This document shows positions 15,769 to 23,249 of a stretch of DNA of 64,000 bases, piece after piece. The stretch lies in assembly GCF_019924635.1 (NCBI RefSeq), contig NZ_CP065037.1:4030001-4094000 (forward strand), read 5' to 3'. Source of the stretch: Leifsonia sp. ZF2019. Its GTDB lineage: Bacteria; Actinomycetota; Actinomycetes; Actinomycetales; Microbacteriaceae. A model generated the notes under the pieces. The model ran no database searches. It saw only the letters and a program-made list of their open reading frames with translations, and was not told the origin of the DNA. Made by a program: the position numbers and the translations under genes. The stretch's first letter is position 1. Each line of letters begins with the position of its first letter.

Positions 15769-15789
15769 GCAGATGCGTCCATCCCGCAG

Positions 15790-15795
15790 TATGGT
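15790..15795 (+). promoter_or_regulatory. -10 element TATGGT (leaderless)
   Basis: TATGGT lies 6 nt before the ATG at 15802. Confidence 0.5.
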
Positions 15796-15801
15796 CGCCG
15801 C

Positions 15802-16509
15802 ATGACTATTCCGAACGACGAGAACACGCCCCAGCAGCCGGCGGGCGGCCCCGCCGGCTCGGACGCCGTCCCTCCGGCACCGCCCGTCCCGCCGGCTCCC
15901 GCGGCTCCGGAGCCGGCCGCCGCGCCTGCACCCGTGCCCCCGGCCGAGCCGGTCGCGCCCGCCGCTCCGGCCGCCGATCTGCCCCCGGCTCCCCCCGCAC
16001 CGCCGGCCTTCCCGGCCTACGGAGCGACCCCGGGCGCTCCCGTCGCCGCGCCGAGTGCGCCGCCGACCACCGTGAACACGGCGTTCTGGCTGTATGTCGC
16101 ATCGGCGCTCTTCAGCGTCATCAGCGGCATCATCACCGTGGTCGTCGTCGGCAACACGCGCCAGCAGCTGATCGACAGCCTCCGGAGCAGCTCCACCGAT
16201 CTGCGCGGTGTGACGACCGACCAGTTCGTCGACGGCGCGATCGCGGTGGGGATCACGTGGGCGATCGTCACCCTGATCTTCTGGGCGATCGTGTTCGTGC
16301 TGTTCGCGTTCTTCGCCCGCCGTGGGGCGAACTGGGCGCGCATCGTGCTCACCGTGCTGACCGCGCTCTCCCTGCTCAACCTGCTCGCCGGCTACGGCCT
16401 CGGCGCGCTGCAGGTCGTCGCCTCGATCGTCGCCGTGGTGCTCCTCTGGCTGCGCCCCTCGACGGAGTACTTCGCCGCCGTCAAGGCGTCGAAGGCGCCG
16501 CGCGCCTGA
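15802..16509 (+). CDS. Proline-rich membrane protein
   Basis: This 235-residue protein has a long disordered N-terminus (residues 1-88) made almost only of Pro, Ala, Glu and Val. Four membrane helices follow (AFWLYVASALFSVISGIITVVVV, ITWAIVTLIFWAIVFVLFAFF, IVLTVLTALSLLNLLAGYGL and VVASIVAVVLLWL). The C-terminal STEYFAAVKASK tail is cytoplasmic by the positive-inside rule. This is a common actinobacterial membrane layout with no assigned reaction. A hairpin terminator with a T tract follows directly. Confidence 0.82.
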   Translation: MTIPNDENTPQQPAGGPAGSDAVPPAPPVPPAPAAPEPAAAPAPVPPAEPVAPAAPAADLPPAPPAPPAFPAYGATPGAPVAAPSAPPTTVNTAFWLYVASALFSVISGIITVVVVGNTRQQLIDSLRSSSTDLRGVTTDQFVDGAIAVGITWAIVTLIFWAIVFVLFAFFARRGANWARIVLTVLTALSLLNLLAGYGLGALQVVASIVAVVLLWLRPSTEYFAAVKASKAPRA

Positions 16510-16518
16510 CCCTCCTCG

Positions 16519-16560
16519 AAGCGTCGAGGCGGCCGATTATGGGCCGCCTCGGCGCTTTTT
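16519..16560 (+). terminator. Intrinsic terminator within junction repeat copy B
   Basis: The arms AAGCGTCGAGGCGGCC and GGCCGCCTCGGCGCTT (one G-U pair) enclose the loop GATTATG, followed by TTTTT (16556-16560). It begins 10 nt after the stop of the proline-rich membrane protein gene. Confidence 0.85.
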
Positions 16561-16588
16561 CGTGTATTTTGAGCCGCCTCGCCGAGCG
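16521..16588. repeat. Palindromic junction repeat, copy B
   Basis: Forward unit GCGTCGAGGCGGCCGATTAT (from 16521), its inverted arm (16542-16555), and a second inverted unit reading on the minus strand CGAGGCGGCTCAAAATA (within 16565-16588). It occupies the gap between convergent genes ending at 16509 and 16601. Confidence 0.8.
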
Positions 16589-16600
16589 CAAGAGCGCGGG

Positions 16601-17458
16601 TCAGGCGTCGGCGCGGGCGTCGCGGAGGGCGCGCTCGGCGTCGCGGAGGGCGGCCTGCGCCGCCGCGATGCGCCTGCGGAGATCCCGCTCGACGGCCCGC
16701 GCCTCCGCGAGCTCCTCGGTGGTTCGTTCCAGACGCCGTTCGAGAGTGTCCCGCTCCCCTTCGAGGTCGGTGCGGCGGTCGACCTCCGCATCCAACTCGT
16801 CGTCGAGGCCGTCTGCGTCGGCACGTGCGCGCTCCAGCGCCTTCTGGGCGGTGCGGATGCGGCGCTGGCGCTCGCGTCGTTCGCTCGCCGTCTCGCGCGG
16901 CGCCTCGTCGACCGTCTGGCCGGCGGCCTGCTTCACGGCGGCCTGCTTCGCCGAACGGGGCGGGCGACGCGAAGGCGCCGCGCTCGTGTCGACGGGGAGC
17001 GCGACGGCGTCCGACACATCCACCTCGTCGACACCGGTGGATTCGAGGGAACGCAGGAGCATGCCGCTGCGCACCGCCGCCGCGGCCGCCGGGTCGACGA
17101 CGGCCGCTTGCAGGGTCTCCTCCACCTCCCGCGCGACCGCGGCACTGAGCCCGAGGCCGCGGGTCGCCGCCTGCAGCAGGCGCTGGCGTTCGCGGGTGAG
17201 CTCGCGGATCGCCGCGCGATCACGGGCAGCGAAGGCGTCGCGCAGGCGGTCGCCGATCTCGAGAACGTCGTGGACCGCCTCCGGATCGTTCCGCATGAGC
17301 GCGTTGAGGGCGGCCGCGGAGGCCGTCGGCTTGCGGAGCGCGCGGATCCGCCGGGCGAGGTCACGGTCGTCGGTCTCCTGGGCCGCTGCGCTGCGGCGCT
17401 CGACGAACGCGGCGGGCGCGCTCGCGTAAAGCTCCTCGGCGACCTCCCTCAGATCCAT
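16601..17458 (-). CDS. Coiled-coil protein, unknown function
   Basis: This 285-residue cytoplasmic protein has an N-terminal helical domain (residues 1-145, including LARRIRALRKPTASAAALNALMR). A basic, Ala/Lys-rich linker follows, and then a long charged coiled coil from about residue 190 to the end (ERRERQRRIRTAQKALERARADADG, ERDTLERRLERTTEELAEA). No catalytic motif is seen. A structural or nucleoid-associated role is possible but not shown. The ATG has TATGCT six nt upstream. It ends 15 nt past junction repeat B. Confidence 0.8.
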   Translation of the reverse strand: MDLREVAEELYASAPAAFVERRSAAAQETDDRDLARRIRALRKPTASAAALNALMRNDPEAVHDVLEIGDRLRDAFAARDRAAIRELTRERQRLLQAATRGLGLSAAVAREVEETLQAAVVDPAAAAAVRSGMLLRSLESTGVDEVDVSDAVALPVDTSAAPSRRPPRSAKQAAVKQAAGQTVDEAPRETASERRERQRRIRTAQKALERARADADGLDDELDAEVDRRTDLEGERDTLERRLERTTEELAEARAVERDLRRRIAAAQAALRDAERALRDARADA

Positions 17459-17464
17459 GCCGCG

Positions 17465-17470
17465 AGCATA
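17465..17470 (-). promoter_or_regulatory. -10 element TATGCT (leaderless)
   Basis: On the minus strand TATGCT lies 6 nt before the ATG at 17458. Confidence 0.5.
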
Positions 17471-17511
17471 CGCGCGGCGACCCGAGCCGAGGGGCTCGGC
17501 GATCGAGAGGG

Positions 17512-17775
17512 TCAGTGATCGCGGAGCGCGGAGATGAGCTCGCTCTTCGTCTTCTTCGAGTAGCCCGTCAGGCCGAGCTCCTTCGCACGCTTCTTCAGCT
17601 CGGGCACCGTCCAATCGTCGTACGACCCGGACTCGCCGCCTTTCCGGCCGACCGACTTCCGGCCGCGCGCCGCGGCCGCGTTGGAGATGCGCGCCGACTT
17701 CTCCTTCGAGTTGCCCTCGTCGCGGAGCTTCTCGTACAGCTCCTCGTCCTTCAGCGTCGGCTGTCGTCCTGGCAT
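17512..17775 (-). CDS. Rho N-terminal/SAP-like small DNA- or RNA-binding protein
   Basis: This 87-residue basic protein has two parts. Residues 1-50 (LKDEELYEKLRDEGNSKEKSARISNAAAARG) form a conserved KSARISNAAA helix-turn segment seen in small actinobacterial DUF7218-type proteins. Residues 53-86 (DWTVPELKKRAKELGLTGYSKKTKSELISALR) are a SAP/Rho-N helix-extended loop-helix that binds nucleic acid. GGAAGGAGT precedes the ATG and TACCGT lies about 30 nt further upstream (17807-17812). The cellular role is unknown. Confidence 0.85.
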   Translation of the reverse strand: MPGRQPTLKDEELYEKLRDEGNSKEKSARISNAAAARGRKSVGRKGGESGSYDDWTVPELKKRAKELGLTGYSKKTKSELISALRDH

Positions 17776-17829
17776 GCGGCACTCCTTCCGTTGCCCCGAC
17801 GGGCACGGTACCCCGCGATGGAGCGATCG

Positions 17830-18393
17830 TCAGGGGGTCAGCTCGGCCCGCACCTGGACGAGCAATGCGGCCGCGACGGTGTCGAAGGGTTCGAGCTCTC
17901 GGGCCGCCCGGCTGAGGATGACACCACCCTCCGCTGCGGCGAGCAGGAGCGTCGCCGTGCGCCGGGCGGAGTCCTCCCGCAAGCCGCCGCGCGCGAGCAG
18001 GGCGGCCAGATGCGCGCGCCACACGGAGAAGGCCTCCGCGGCGCGTTCCCGCAGAGCTTCCGTGTCCGCATCGACGGTCACGGCCACGAGCGCACAGCCC
18101 GCCTCGAAGCCCGAGCGGGTGAGGAGCAGTCGCCAGGCGTCGAGGAACAGCTCGGCGACGCGGTCCGCGGGTTCGCCCGCACGCTGATCCAGCAGGGCGA
18201 CCGCGTTCTGGGCGGAGCGGTCGACGGCCGCGCCGATGAGTTCGTCCTTGCCTCCGGGGAAGTGATGGTAGATCGAGCCGCGCGGCGCTCCCGTGGCCTC
18301 CAGCACCTCCGAGAACGAGGTTCCCGCGAGCCCGCGGGTCGCGAGCAGGCGGATGGCTCCGTCGACCATGCGCGAGCGGACGTCTGCGGTCAC
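17830..18393 (-). CDS. TetR/AcrR family transcriptional regulator
   Basis: This 187-residue repressor has its N-terminal helix-turn-helix at about 24-44 (GTSFSEVLEATGAPRGSIYHHF). A ligand-binding domain of the LmrA/YxaF type follows (GFEAGCALVAVTVDADTEALRERAAEAF). The GTG start follows GGAGG by about 10 nt. It is divergent from the tautomerase gene. The 93-nt spacer holds a TATGACG-CC-CGTCATA palindrome and a second looser one, so it most likely represses both genes. The inducer is unknown. Confidence 0.9.
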   Translation of the reverse strand: MTADVRSRMVDGAIRLLATRGLAGTSFSEVLEATGAPRGSIYHHFPGGKDELIGAAVDRSAQNAVALLDQRAGEPADRVAELFLDAWRLLLTRSGFEAGCALVAVTVDADTEALRERAAEAFSVWRAHLAALLARGGLREDSARRTATLLLAAAEGGVILSRAARELEPFDTVAAALLVQVRAELTP

Positions 18394-18424
18394 GGGCGAG
18401 CTCCCTCCGACGGCGGGTCTTGAC

Positions 18425-18467
18425 TATGACGCCCGTCATAATCTACCGTCTATGCACACCATCATAG
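18425..18467. promoter_or_regulatory. TetR-type operator pair
   Basis: The first site, TATGACG-CC-CGTCATA (18425-18440), has perfect 7-bp arms. The second is CTATG-(8 nt)-CATAG (18450-18467). Both lie between the divergent TetR and tautomerase genes. A candidate plus-strand promoter, TTGACT (18420-18425) with TACCGT (18444-18449), is overlapped by the first site. Confidence 0.7.
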
Positions 18468-18486
18468 TTTTGACAGGAGCCCCATC

Positions 18487-18918
18487 ATGCCCATGATCGA
18501 CGTCTACGCACCCGCGTCGCTGTTCCCCGCCGACGCGGACGAAAACCTGGTCGACGCGCTCACCCACGCCGTGCTCCGCGCCGAGGGCGTCGCACAGCCG
18601 GGTCCGTTCCACCTCGACAACACGGCGGCGTTCATCCACCGACTCCCTGAGCCGGCGATCGGAACGGCGGCCACACCGGCGGCACCGGTCGTCCGGGTGC
18701 AGATCGTGACGCCTCCCGCCTCGCTCGACCGGGAGGGACAGCGAACCATCACCCGGGAGGCGACCGAGATCGTCCAGGCCGCAGCAGGCGCGGACGTGCG
18801 CACCTGGGTCATCCTCACCGAAGCCGCGGAGGGCGGCTGGGGCATCCAGGGAACGGCGTTCGGAGCCGAGGAGTTCGCGGCTCTCGCCCGGGCGGCGGCC
18901 GCAGCGGCGGACGCCTGA
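18487..18918 (+). CDS. Tautomerase family protein
   Basis: This 143-residue enzyme belongs to the 4-oxalocrotonate tautomerase/cis-CaaD superfamily. The start MPMIDVYAP exposes Pro after Met removal, and that N-terminal proline is the catalytic general base. The second half (VVRVQIVTPPASLDREGQRTITREATEIVQAA, then TWVILTEAAEGGWGIQGTAF) matches the beta-alpha-beta repeat and closing strand. The length fits a fused two-unit tautomerase. GGAG lies 8 nt before the ATG. Divergent control by the TetR gene suggests induction by its substrate or a related toxic compound. Confidence 0.87.
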   Translation: MPMIDVYAPASLFPADADENLVDALTHAVLRAEGVAQPGPFHLDNTAAFIHRLPEPAIGTAATPAAPVVRVQIVTPPASLDREGQRTITREATEIVQAAAGADVRTWVILTEAAEGGWGIQGTAFGAEEFAALARAAAAAADA

Positions 18919-18935
18919 CCGCCCAGCACGCACGA

Positions 18936-18969
18936 ACGCGCCGCCCGGTCGGGTGACCGGACGGCGCGT
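18936..18969. terminator. Stem-loop between convergent genes
   Basis: The 15-nt arms ACGCGCCGCCCGGTC and GACCGGACGGCGCGT, with one mismatch, enclose loop GGGT. It is placed between the tautomerase stop (18918) and the M1 peptidase stop (18986). It lacks a T tract in either direction but probably serves both genes. Confidence 0.6.
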
Positions 18970-18985
18970 CTGCTGCGATCGAGGG

Positions 18986-21343
18986 CTACTCCTGCTCAGA
19001 GCCCTCGACCACGATCCGGGCGGACACGCGGCGGCGCCAGGCGGCGACGAGAAGGGCCGCGACCCCGGCGAGCAGCACCGCGCCGGCGATGCCGAGCGGG
19101 AGCGCCACGGACGACCCGGTGCTGGCGAGAGCATCGCCGCCCGCCGTCCCGGTCGAGGGCGACCCCGGGTCGTCGGAGCCGGCCGCCGCGACGAGTGTCA
19201 GGTCGTCCCAGCCGATCAGCGCGCCCTGCGCGTCGACCACTGCCAGCTTGTGAGCGCCGAGGGGCGCATCCGCCGGAATGGTGACGGAGAAGGCGCCACC
19301 CTCGACGACGGCGTTCGCAAGCGCCCGCGGGGCCGAGAAGAGCACCGGAGTGACGGTCTCGCCCTCGTTCGCACCGCCGATGATCGTGACATTCACCGTG
19401 CTTCCCGGCACCGCCGTGTCGGGAACGCGCACCGGCCCGCGGGTGGCGTCCGTCAGGTCGCCTTCCTCGATCGGGTCCGGCTCCGGGATCACCGGAGTGC
19501 TCAGTGTGGAGGCGCAGGTCGCGCAACTGGCGCCCAGCGCACCGGCGGACGCGGTGACGGCGAGCGTGCCGCCCGAGGAGGTCGCGGAGACGACGGCCTC
19601 GAACGCGATGGAAGCCGTGGCCCCCGTCGCCGTGTCCGGCACGCTCCAGGTGAGCGTCGTGCCGTTCAGGGCGAGCTCGGCGGGCAGCGTCGCGGGGTCG
19701 ATCGCGGCGTCGTCCAGCAGGTCGGCGAGGTCGACGGATGCCGTCGCGCCGCTCAGCGCGATCTGCCCTGTGTTGGCCGCCGTGAGCGTGTACGTCAGCG
19801 TCTGGCCGGGGGCGACCTGCCCGTCGGCAGGGTCGGACGCGAGCCCGAGGGTCCAGACGGACGGCCACGCCGGCTTGTCGGCGTCGTACACCCAGTCCTG
19901 GAAGAACGCGGTCAGGTCGCGTCCCGAGAGCTCCTGGGCGAGGGCGATGAAGTCCTCCGTCGTCTTGCTCTGTCCGGCGTACCGCTGCACCCACGTCTTC
20001 ATGATGCCGTCGAAGGCGGCCTGGCCGACGGACTGCCGGAGCGCCTCCAGCGTCATCGCACCGCGCGTGTACACCTGCCAGTCGAACAGATCGGCCGGGT
20101 CCGTCATCGCCGCCGGCGGGATGGTCCAGCGGGCGCTGCTCGCGGCCGTCGAGTTCCAGGTGCCGAAGAGGGTGGAGGCGGTGGTCGTCGCGCTGCCGTG
20201 GTCCTGGTTGTACTGGGTCGGGATGAAGGTGGCGGGACCCTCGTTGAGCCAGATGCTGTTCCAGTCGGCCGGCGTCACCGAGTCGCCGAACCACTGGTGC
20301 GCGAGCTCGTGGATGAAGGTGTTCGCGGAGACCGACCGCTCGAAGTACGGGCGGTCCTGGGTCTCGAGCGCATATCCGAGGCTCGTGATGTCGACGACGA
20401 AGCCGGTGCTGCCGCCGGGGTAGGCGCCGTACTTCGACTCGAGGTAGTTGAGGATCTCGGGCAGCGCCGCTCGGCGGGTCTGGATGGTCGCCTGGTTCGC
20501 GGTGCTGACGGCCGGATCGACGAACGTCCACTCGTGGATCGTGCGGCCGCTGACCGCGAGGGCGATGTCCGACTCGTAGACCAGGTACTTGCCGATGGTG
20601 ATCATCGCGAGCTCCGTGGCCATCGGCCGGCTCTGCCGCCAGTGCCAGGAGGTGCGGGTGCCGTCGCTGCTCGGGGTCTTGGAGACCAGCTCGCCGTTGC
20701 TGACGGCCGCGGCCGAGACGCCGTCGATCGTCGTGGGCGCGTCGATCGTGATGTCGTAGGTGGCCTTGTCGGCGGGCGTGTTGTTGCTCGGGAGCCACGT
20801 CATGTTCCCGACCGGCTGGCCGAGCGCGGTGGCCCCGTCCGATGTGGCGACCCATCCCTCGCTCGAGTCGTCCGGGTCCACGTGGGTGACCGGGGTGCCC
20901 GCGTACGCCACCGCCACCGTGAAGGCGCCGGTGAGGGTCGAGGTCGGCGTGATGACGAGCTTGTAGGAGCTGATGCTCGGGTCGCTGGTGCGCGTGAAGG
21001 CGGCGGGCGTGCCGTTCACCAGCACGGACGACACCGTCAGGCCCTCGAAGTCGAGGGAGAACGAGGAGAGCGCCTGCGTGGCCGTCGCGCTGATGACGGT
21101 CGTCGCCGTGATCGACTTGTCGGGATTGAAGGCGAGGGAGACGTCGTAGTGCGTGACGTCGTAGCCGCCGTTGCCGATGCCGCGGAAGAGCGAGTCGCCG
21201 ATGGCGGTCGCGCCCGGCGTTCCGTCGGCGGCCGAGGCCGCGGTGGCGAGAGGGATCTGGGTCGCGCCGATCAGCGCGGCCGCGGAGACGGCGGCCAGCG
21301 AGCGCGCCAGCCTCCGTCGCGTGGGGGTGTTCCGGGGTTCCAA
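18986..21343 (-). CDS. Secreted M1 family zinc aminopeptidase with LASTG sorting signal
   Basis: This 785-residue exported peptidase starts at a TTG (21341-21343) with GGAGG five nt upstream, giving MEPRNTPTRRRLARSL as the signal-peptide n-region, with a hydrophobic core to about 38. The M1 zinc site is HELAH at 345-349 and the third ligand Glu368 lies in LNEGP, exactly 18 residues later. An APHP/DUF11-like Ig module (about 500-590) and another Ig-like region follow. The C-terminus is LASTG, a membrane helix and WRRR, typical of class E sortase substrates. It would trim N-terminal amino acids from extracellular peptides while anchored at the surface. A long overlapping frame one base off is a shadow. 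Confidence 0.9.
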   Translation of the reverse strand: MEPRNTPTRRRLARSLAAVSAAALIGATQIPLATAASAADGTPGATAIGDSLFRGIGNGGYDVTHYDVSLAFNPDKSITATTVISATATQALSSFSLDFEGLTVSSVLVNGTPAAFTRTSDPSISSYKLVITPTSTLTGAFTVAVAYAGTPVTHVDPDDSSEGWVATSDGATALGQPVGNMTWLPSNNTPADKATYDITIDAPTTIDGVSAAAVSNGELVSKTPSSDGTRTSWHWRQSRPMATELAMITIGKYLVYESDIALAVSGRTIHEWTFVDPAVSTANQATIQTRRAALPEILNYLESKYGAYPGGSTGFVVDITSLGYALETQDRPYFERSVSANTFIHELAHQWFGDSVTPADWNSIWLNEGPATFIPTQYNQDHGSATTTASTLFGTWNSTAASSARWTIPPAAMTDPADLFDWQVYTRGAMTLEALRQSVGQAAFDGIMKTWVQRYAGQSKTTEDFIALAQELSGRDLTAFFQDWVYDADKPAWPSVWTLGLASDPADGQVAPGQTLTYTLTAANTGQIALSGATASVDLADLLDDAAIDPATLPAELALNGTTLTWSVPDTATGATASIAFEAVVSATSSGGTLAVTASAGALGASCATCASTLSTPVIPEPDPIEEGDLTDATRGPVRVPDTAVPGSTVNVTIIGGANEGETVTPVLFSAPRALANAVVEGGAFSVTIPADAPLGAHKLAVVDAQGALIGWDDLTLVAAAGSDDPGSPSTGTAGGDALASTGSSVALPLGIAGAVLLAGVAALLVAAWRRRVSARIVVEGSEQE

Positions 21344-21451
21344 CGGGTCCTCCAGGGGATGCGTCGTCCGAGCGCGCGGTCGGGCGACCGCACGGGTGGG
21401 GCAGGGAGGTGCTGAGCGCTTGTGGCGGGGGTTCTTTGCGAGAAGTCTCGC

Positions 21452-21484
21452 GTTCACGCACGGTCGTTGCATGCGAGCGTGAAC
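21452..21484. repeat. Inverted repeat in divergent spacer
   Basis: GTTCACGC (21452-21459) and GCGTGAAC (21477-21484) are perfect 8-bp arms 17 nt apart in the 273-nt spacer between the M1 peptidase and CrtC-like genes. It may be a regulator site for one or both. The GTTCAC half-sites are inverted here, unlike the direct repeats of a Pho box. The rest of the spacer shows nothing I can name. Confidence 0.5.
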
Positions 21485-21616
21485 ATTCGGTGAGGAGCAC
21501 CGTATCGGACGTTTGTTACGAACATGAGTCTTCTCTCAGGGAGCGCGCCTCGCGGCTCCCGCGACCCCCTCTTGCGGTCCTTGTCCGCGCGCCGCCCCAT
21601 CCACGACCCTGGCTGC

Positions 21617-22705
21617 ATGACCGCTCACGACATCCCCGACACCGCTGAGGTCCGCGAGAAGATGGCCGCCGGCCAGGTGGAGGGCATGACCGCTCTCGGC
21701 CTGACGCCGACCATCGAGGTGTGGGAGGACGGGTACCGTGCGGCCGGGACCGCCGACAGCACCTTCGAGTGGTGGTACTTCGACTGCCAGTTCGACGACG
21801 GGTCGACCCTGGTCGTCACGTTCTCGAACAAGCCGCACACCGACCCGTCCGGCCCGCTCACCCCGACCGTGCTCATCATCCGCCAGCTCGCCGATGGCAC
21901 GCGTCTGCACCTGGAGCCGCACTTCGACGCGACCGAGTTCAGCGCCGCCGCCGACCGCTGCGACGTGCGCATCGGCCCCAACACCGTGACGGGCGACCTG
22001 GACCGTTACGAGATCCACATCGAAGCCGACGGGATCACCGCCGACGTCACCATCGACCGTGCGGCGCCGTCGTGGCGCCCCGGCGCCGGCATCAGCTACT
22101 TCGACGCCGCACGCACGCACTTCCTCGCCTGGGTCGTGCCGGTGCCGTACGGGACAGTCTCGGCGACGATCGCGCAGAACGGCACGACAGCCTCCCTCAC
22201 CGGCAGCGCATACCACGACCACAACTGGGGCAACCAGCTGATGGGCTCGTTCCTCGACCACTGGTATTGGGGTCGCGCGCACGTCGGCGACTACACCGTC
22301 GTCTACGTGCGGATGACCACAAAGGGCCTCTTCGGCTTCGGCGAGATCAACATCCCCACCTTCTACCTCGCGACGGCCGACCGCATCATCACGGACGACC
22401 TGCTCCCGCTGCGCCTCACCACGAGCGCCGACGTCGACGGCCCGGGCCACCAGACCTACCCCACCCGCATGGAATGGACCTGGTCGTCCGAGCGCGGCAC
22501 CATCACGATGACCGCGACGAACCCCACCCTCATCGAGTCGCTCGACATGCGCACGCCGCGCCACGGCCTCTCGAAGGCGCTCCACGCCGGCGAGCACCCG
22601 ACGTACTACGACTTCAACGCCGACCTCGAGCTCGACATCGCCCTCGACGACCTCACGGACCACGTCACGGGCCGCACCCTCTACGAGAAGATGATGTTCC
22701 GGTAG
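21617..22705 (+). CDS. CrtC/AttH-type lipocalin-fold hydratase-like protein
   Basis: This 362-residue protein has the two-lipocalin CrtC/AttH architecture. The marker motif FEWWYFDCQFDDGSTLVVTF is near residue 50 and YHDHNWGNQLMGSFLDHWYWGRAHVGDYTVVY near residue 195, with a histidine/aspartate cluster at the expected hydratase site. In carotenoid biosynthesis CrtC hydrates terminal double bonds, but many members act on other isoprenoids or lipids. No carotenoid genes lie nearby, so the substrate is open. There is no signal peptide. No ribosome site is obvious before the ATG. It is divergent from the M1 peptidase gene. Confidence 0.8.
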   Translation: MTAHDIPDTAEVREKMAAGQVEGMTALGLTPTIEVWEDGYRAAGTADSTFEWWYFDCQFDDGSTLVVTFSNKPHTDPSGPLTPTVLIIRQLADGTRLHLEPHFDATEFSAAADRCDVRIGPNTVTGDLDRYEIHIEADGITADVTIDRAAPSWRPGAGISYFDAARTHFLAWVVPVPYGTVSATIAQNGTTASLTGSAYHDHNWGNQLMGSFLDHWYWGRAHVGDYTVVYVRMTTKGLFGFGEINIPTFYLATADRIITDDLLPLRLTTSADVDGPGHQTYPTRMEWTWSSERGTITMTATNPTLIESLDMRTPRHGLSKALHAGEHPTYYDFNADLELDIALDDLTDHVTGRTLYEKMMFR

Positions 22706-22728
22706 AGGAGGTCAGGGGTCGGGCACGC

Positions 22729-23055
22729 TCAGCCCGGCAGGTGCTGCCCGATCTCGTCCTCGGCCATGACGACCATGCCGCCGGTGCGCTGCGAGGTGTG
22801 CATGAGGGCCTCCAGCCACTGGGTGTTGATCGCCGGAGGGCGGCTGCCGCTGAAGTGGAAGGCCAGCGGCACCTCGCGGCTGATCCAGAGGGAGACCCGG
22901 CCGGAGCCCTGCTCGACCGGCACGTCCCAGTTGAGGAGGAAGCTCTCGTGCCGGCGCAGCTTGGCCACGATCGCGAGCTTGACGTGACTCAGCACGCGAT
23001 CGTCCAGGTCGTATTCCTGACCTGAGCCGTAGAGGAGTTTTCCCATGATGTTCAT
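22729..23055 (-). CDS. DUF7882-like small protein
   Basis: This 108-residue soluble protein begins MNIMGKLLYG, a start typical of a family widespread in Microbacteriaceae and related to the DUF7882 group; its function is unknown. The body is strand-rich (RHESFLLNWDVPVEQGSGRVSLWISREVPLAFHFSGSRPPAI) and may be a small ligand-binding or stress protein. GTGAGG lies about 6 nt before the chosen ATG; the internal MGKLLYG three codons later is an alternative. It converges on the CrtC-like gene with a 23-nt gap. Confidence 0.75.
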   Translation of the reverse strand: MNIMGKLLYGSGQEYDLDDRVLSHVKLAIVAKLRRHESFLLNWDVPVEQGSGRVSLWISREVPLAFHFSGSRPPAINTQWLEALMHTSQRTGGMVVMAEDEIGQHLPG

Positions 23056-23160
23056 AGTGTGCCTCACAGATGCCACGCTCAGGTGCGTTTGTCAGGGGGA
23101 TTGACTGCGGGGGGTCTTCGTGGTTTGCGAACGGACGAGACGCCTCGCGCGCGGCGGCCC

Positions 23161-23190
23161 TTGATCGCTCACGCGTCGGGCGGATAGCCT
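23161..23190 (+). promoter_or_regulatory. Promoter of the alpha-mannosidase gene
   Basis: -35 TTGATC (23161-23166) and -10 TAGCCT (23185-23190) are 18 nt apart, about 60 nt before the ATG at 23250. Confidence 0.5.
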
Positions 23191-23249
23191 CGGCAGGAGG
23201 GTCGGCCCGAAGGACCCGCAGGGCACGTTCTCCGAAGCCGAAGGCACCC

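Noticed and set aside
21452..21484. GTTCAC units as a Pho box
   Set aside because: The units are inverted and 17 nt apart, not direct repeats in 11-nt register.
18996..21500. 834-codon minus-strand frame overlapping the M1 peptidase
   Set aside because: No HExxH or any other motif, and an Arg/His/Pro-rich composition; the frame at 18986-21343 carries the zinc site and signal peptide.
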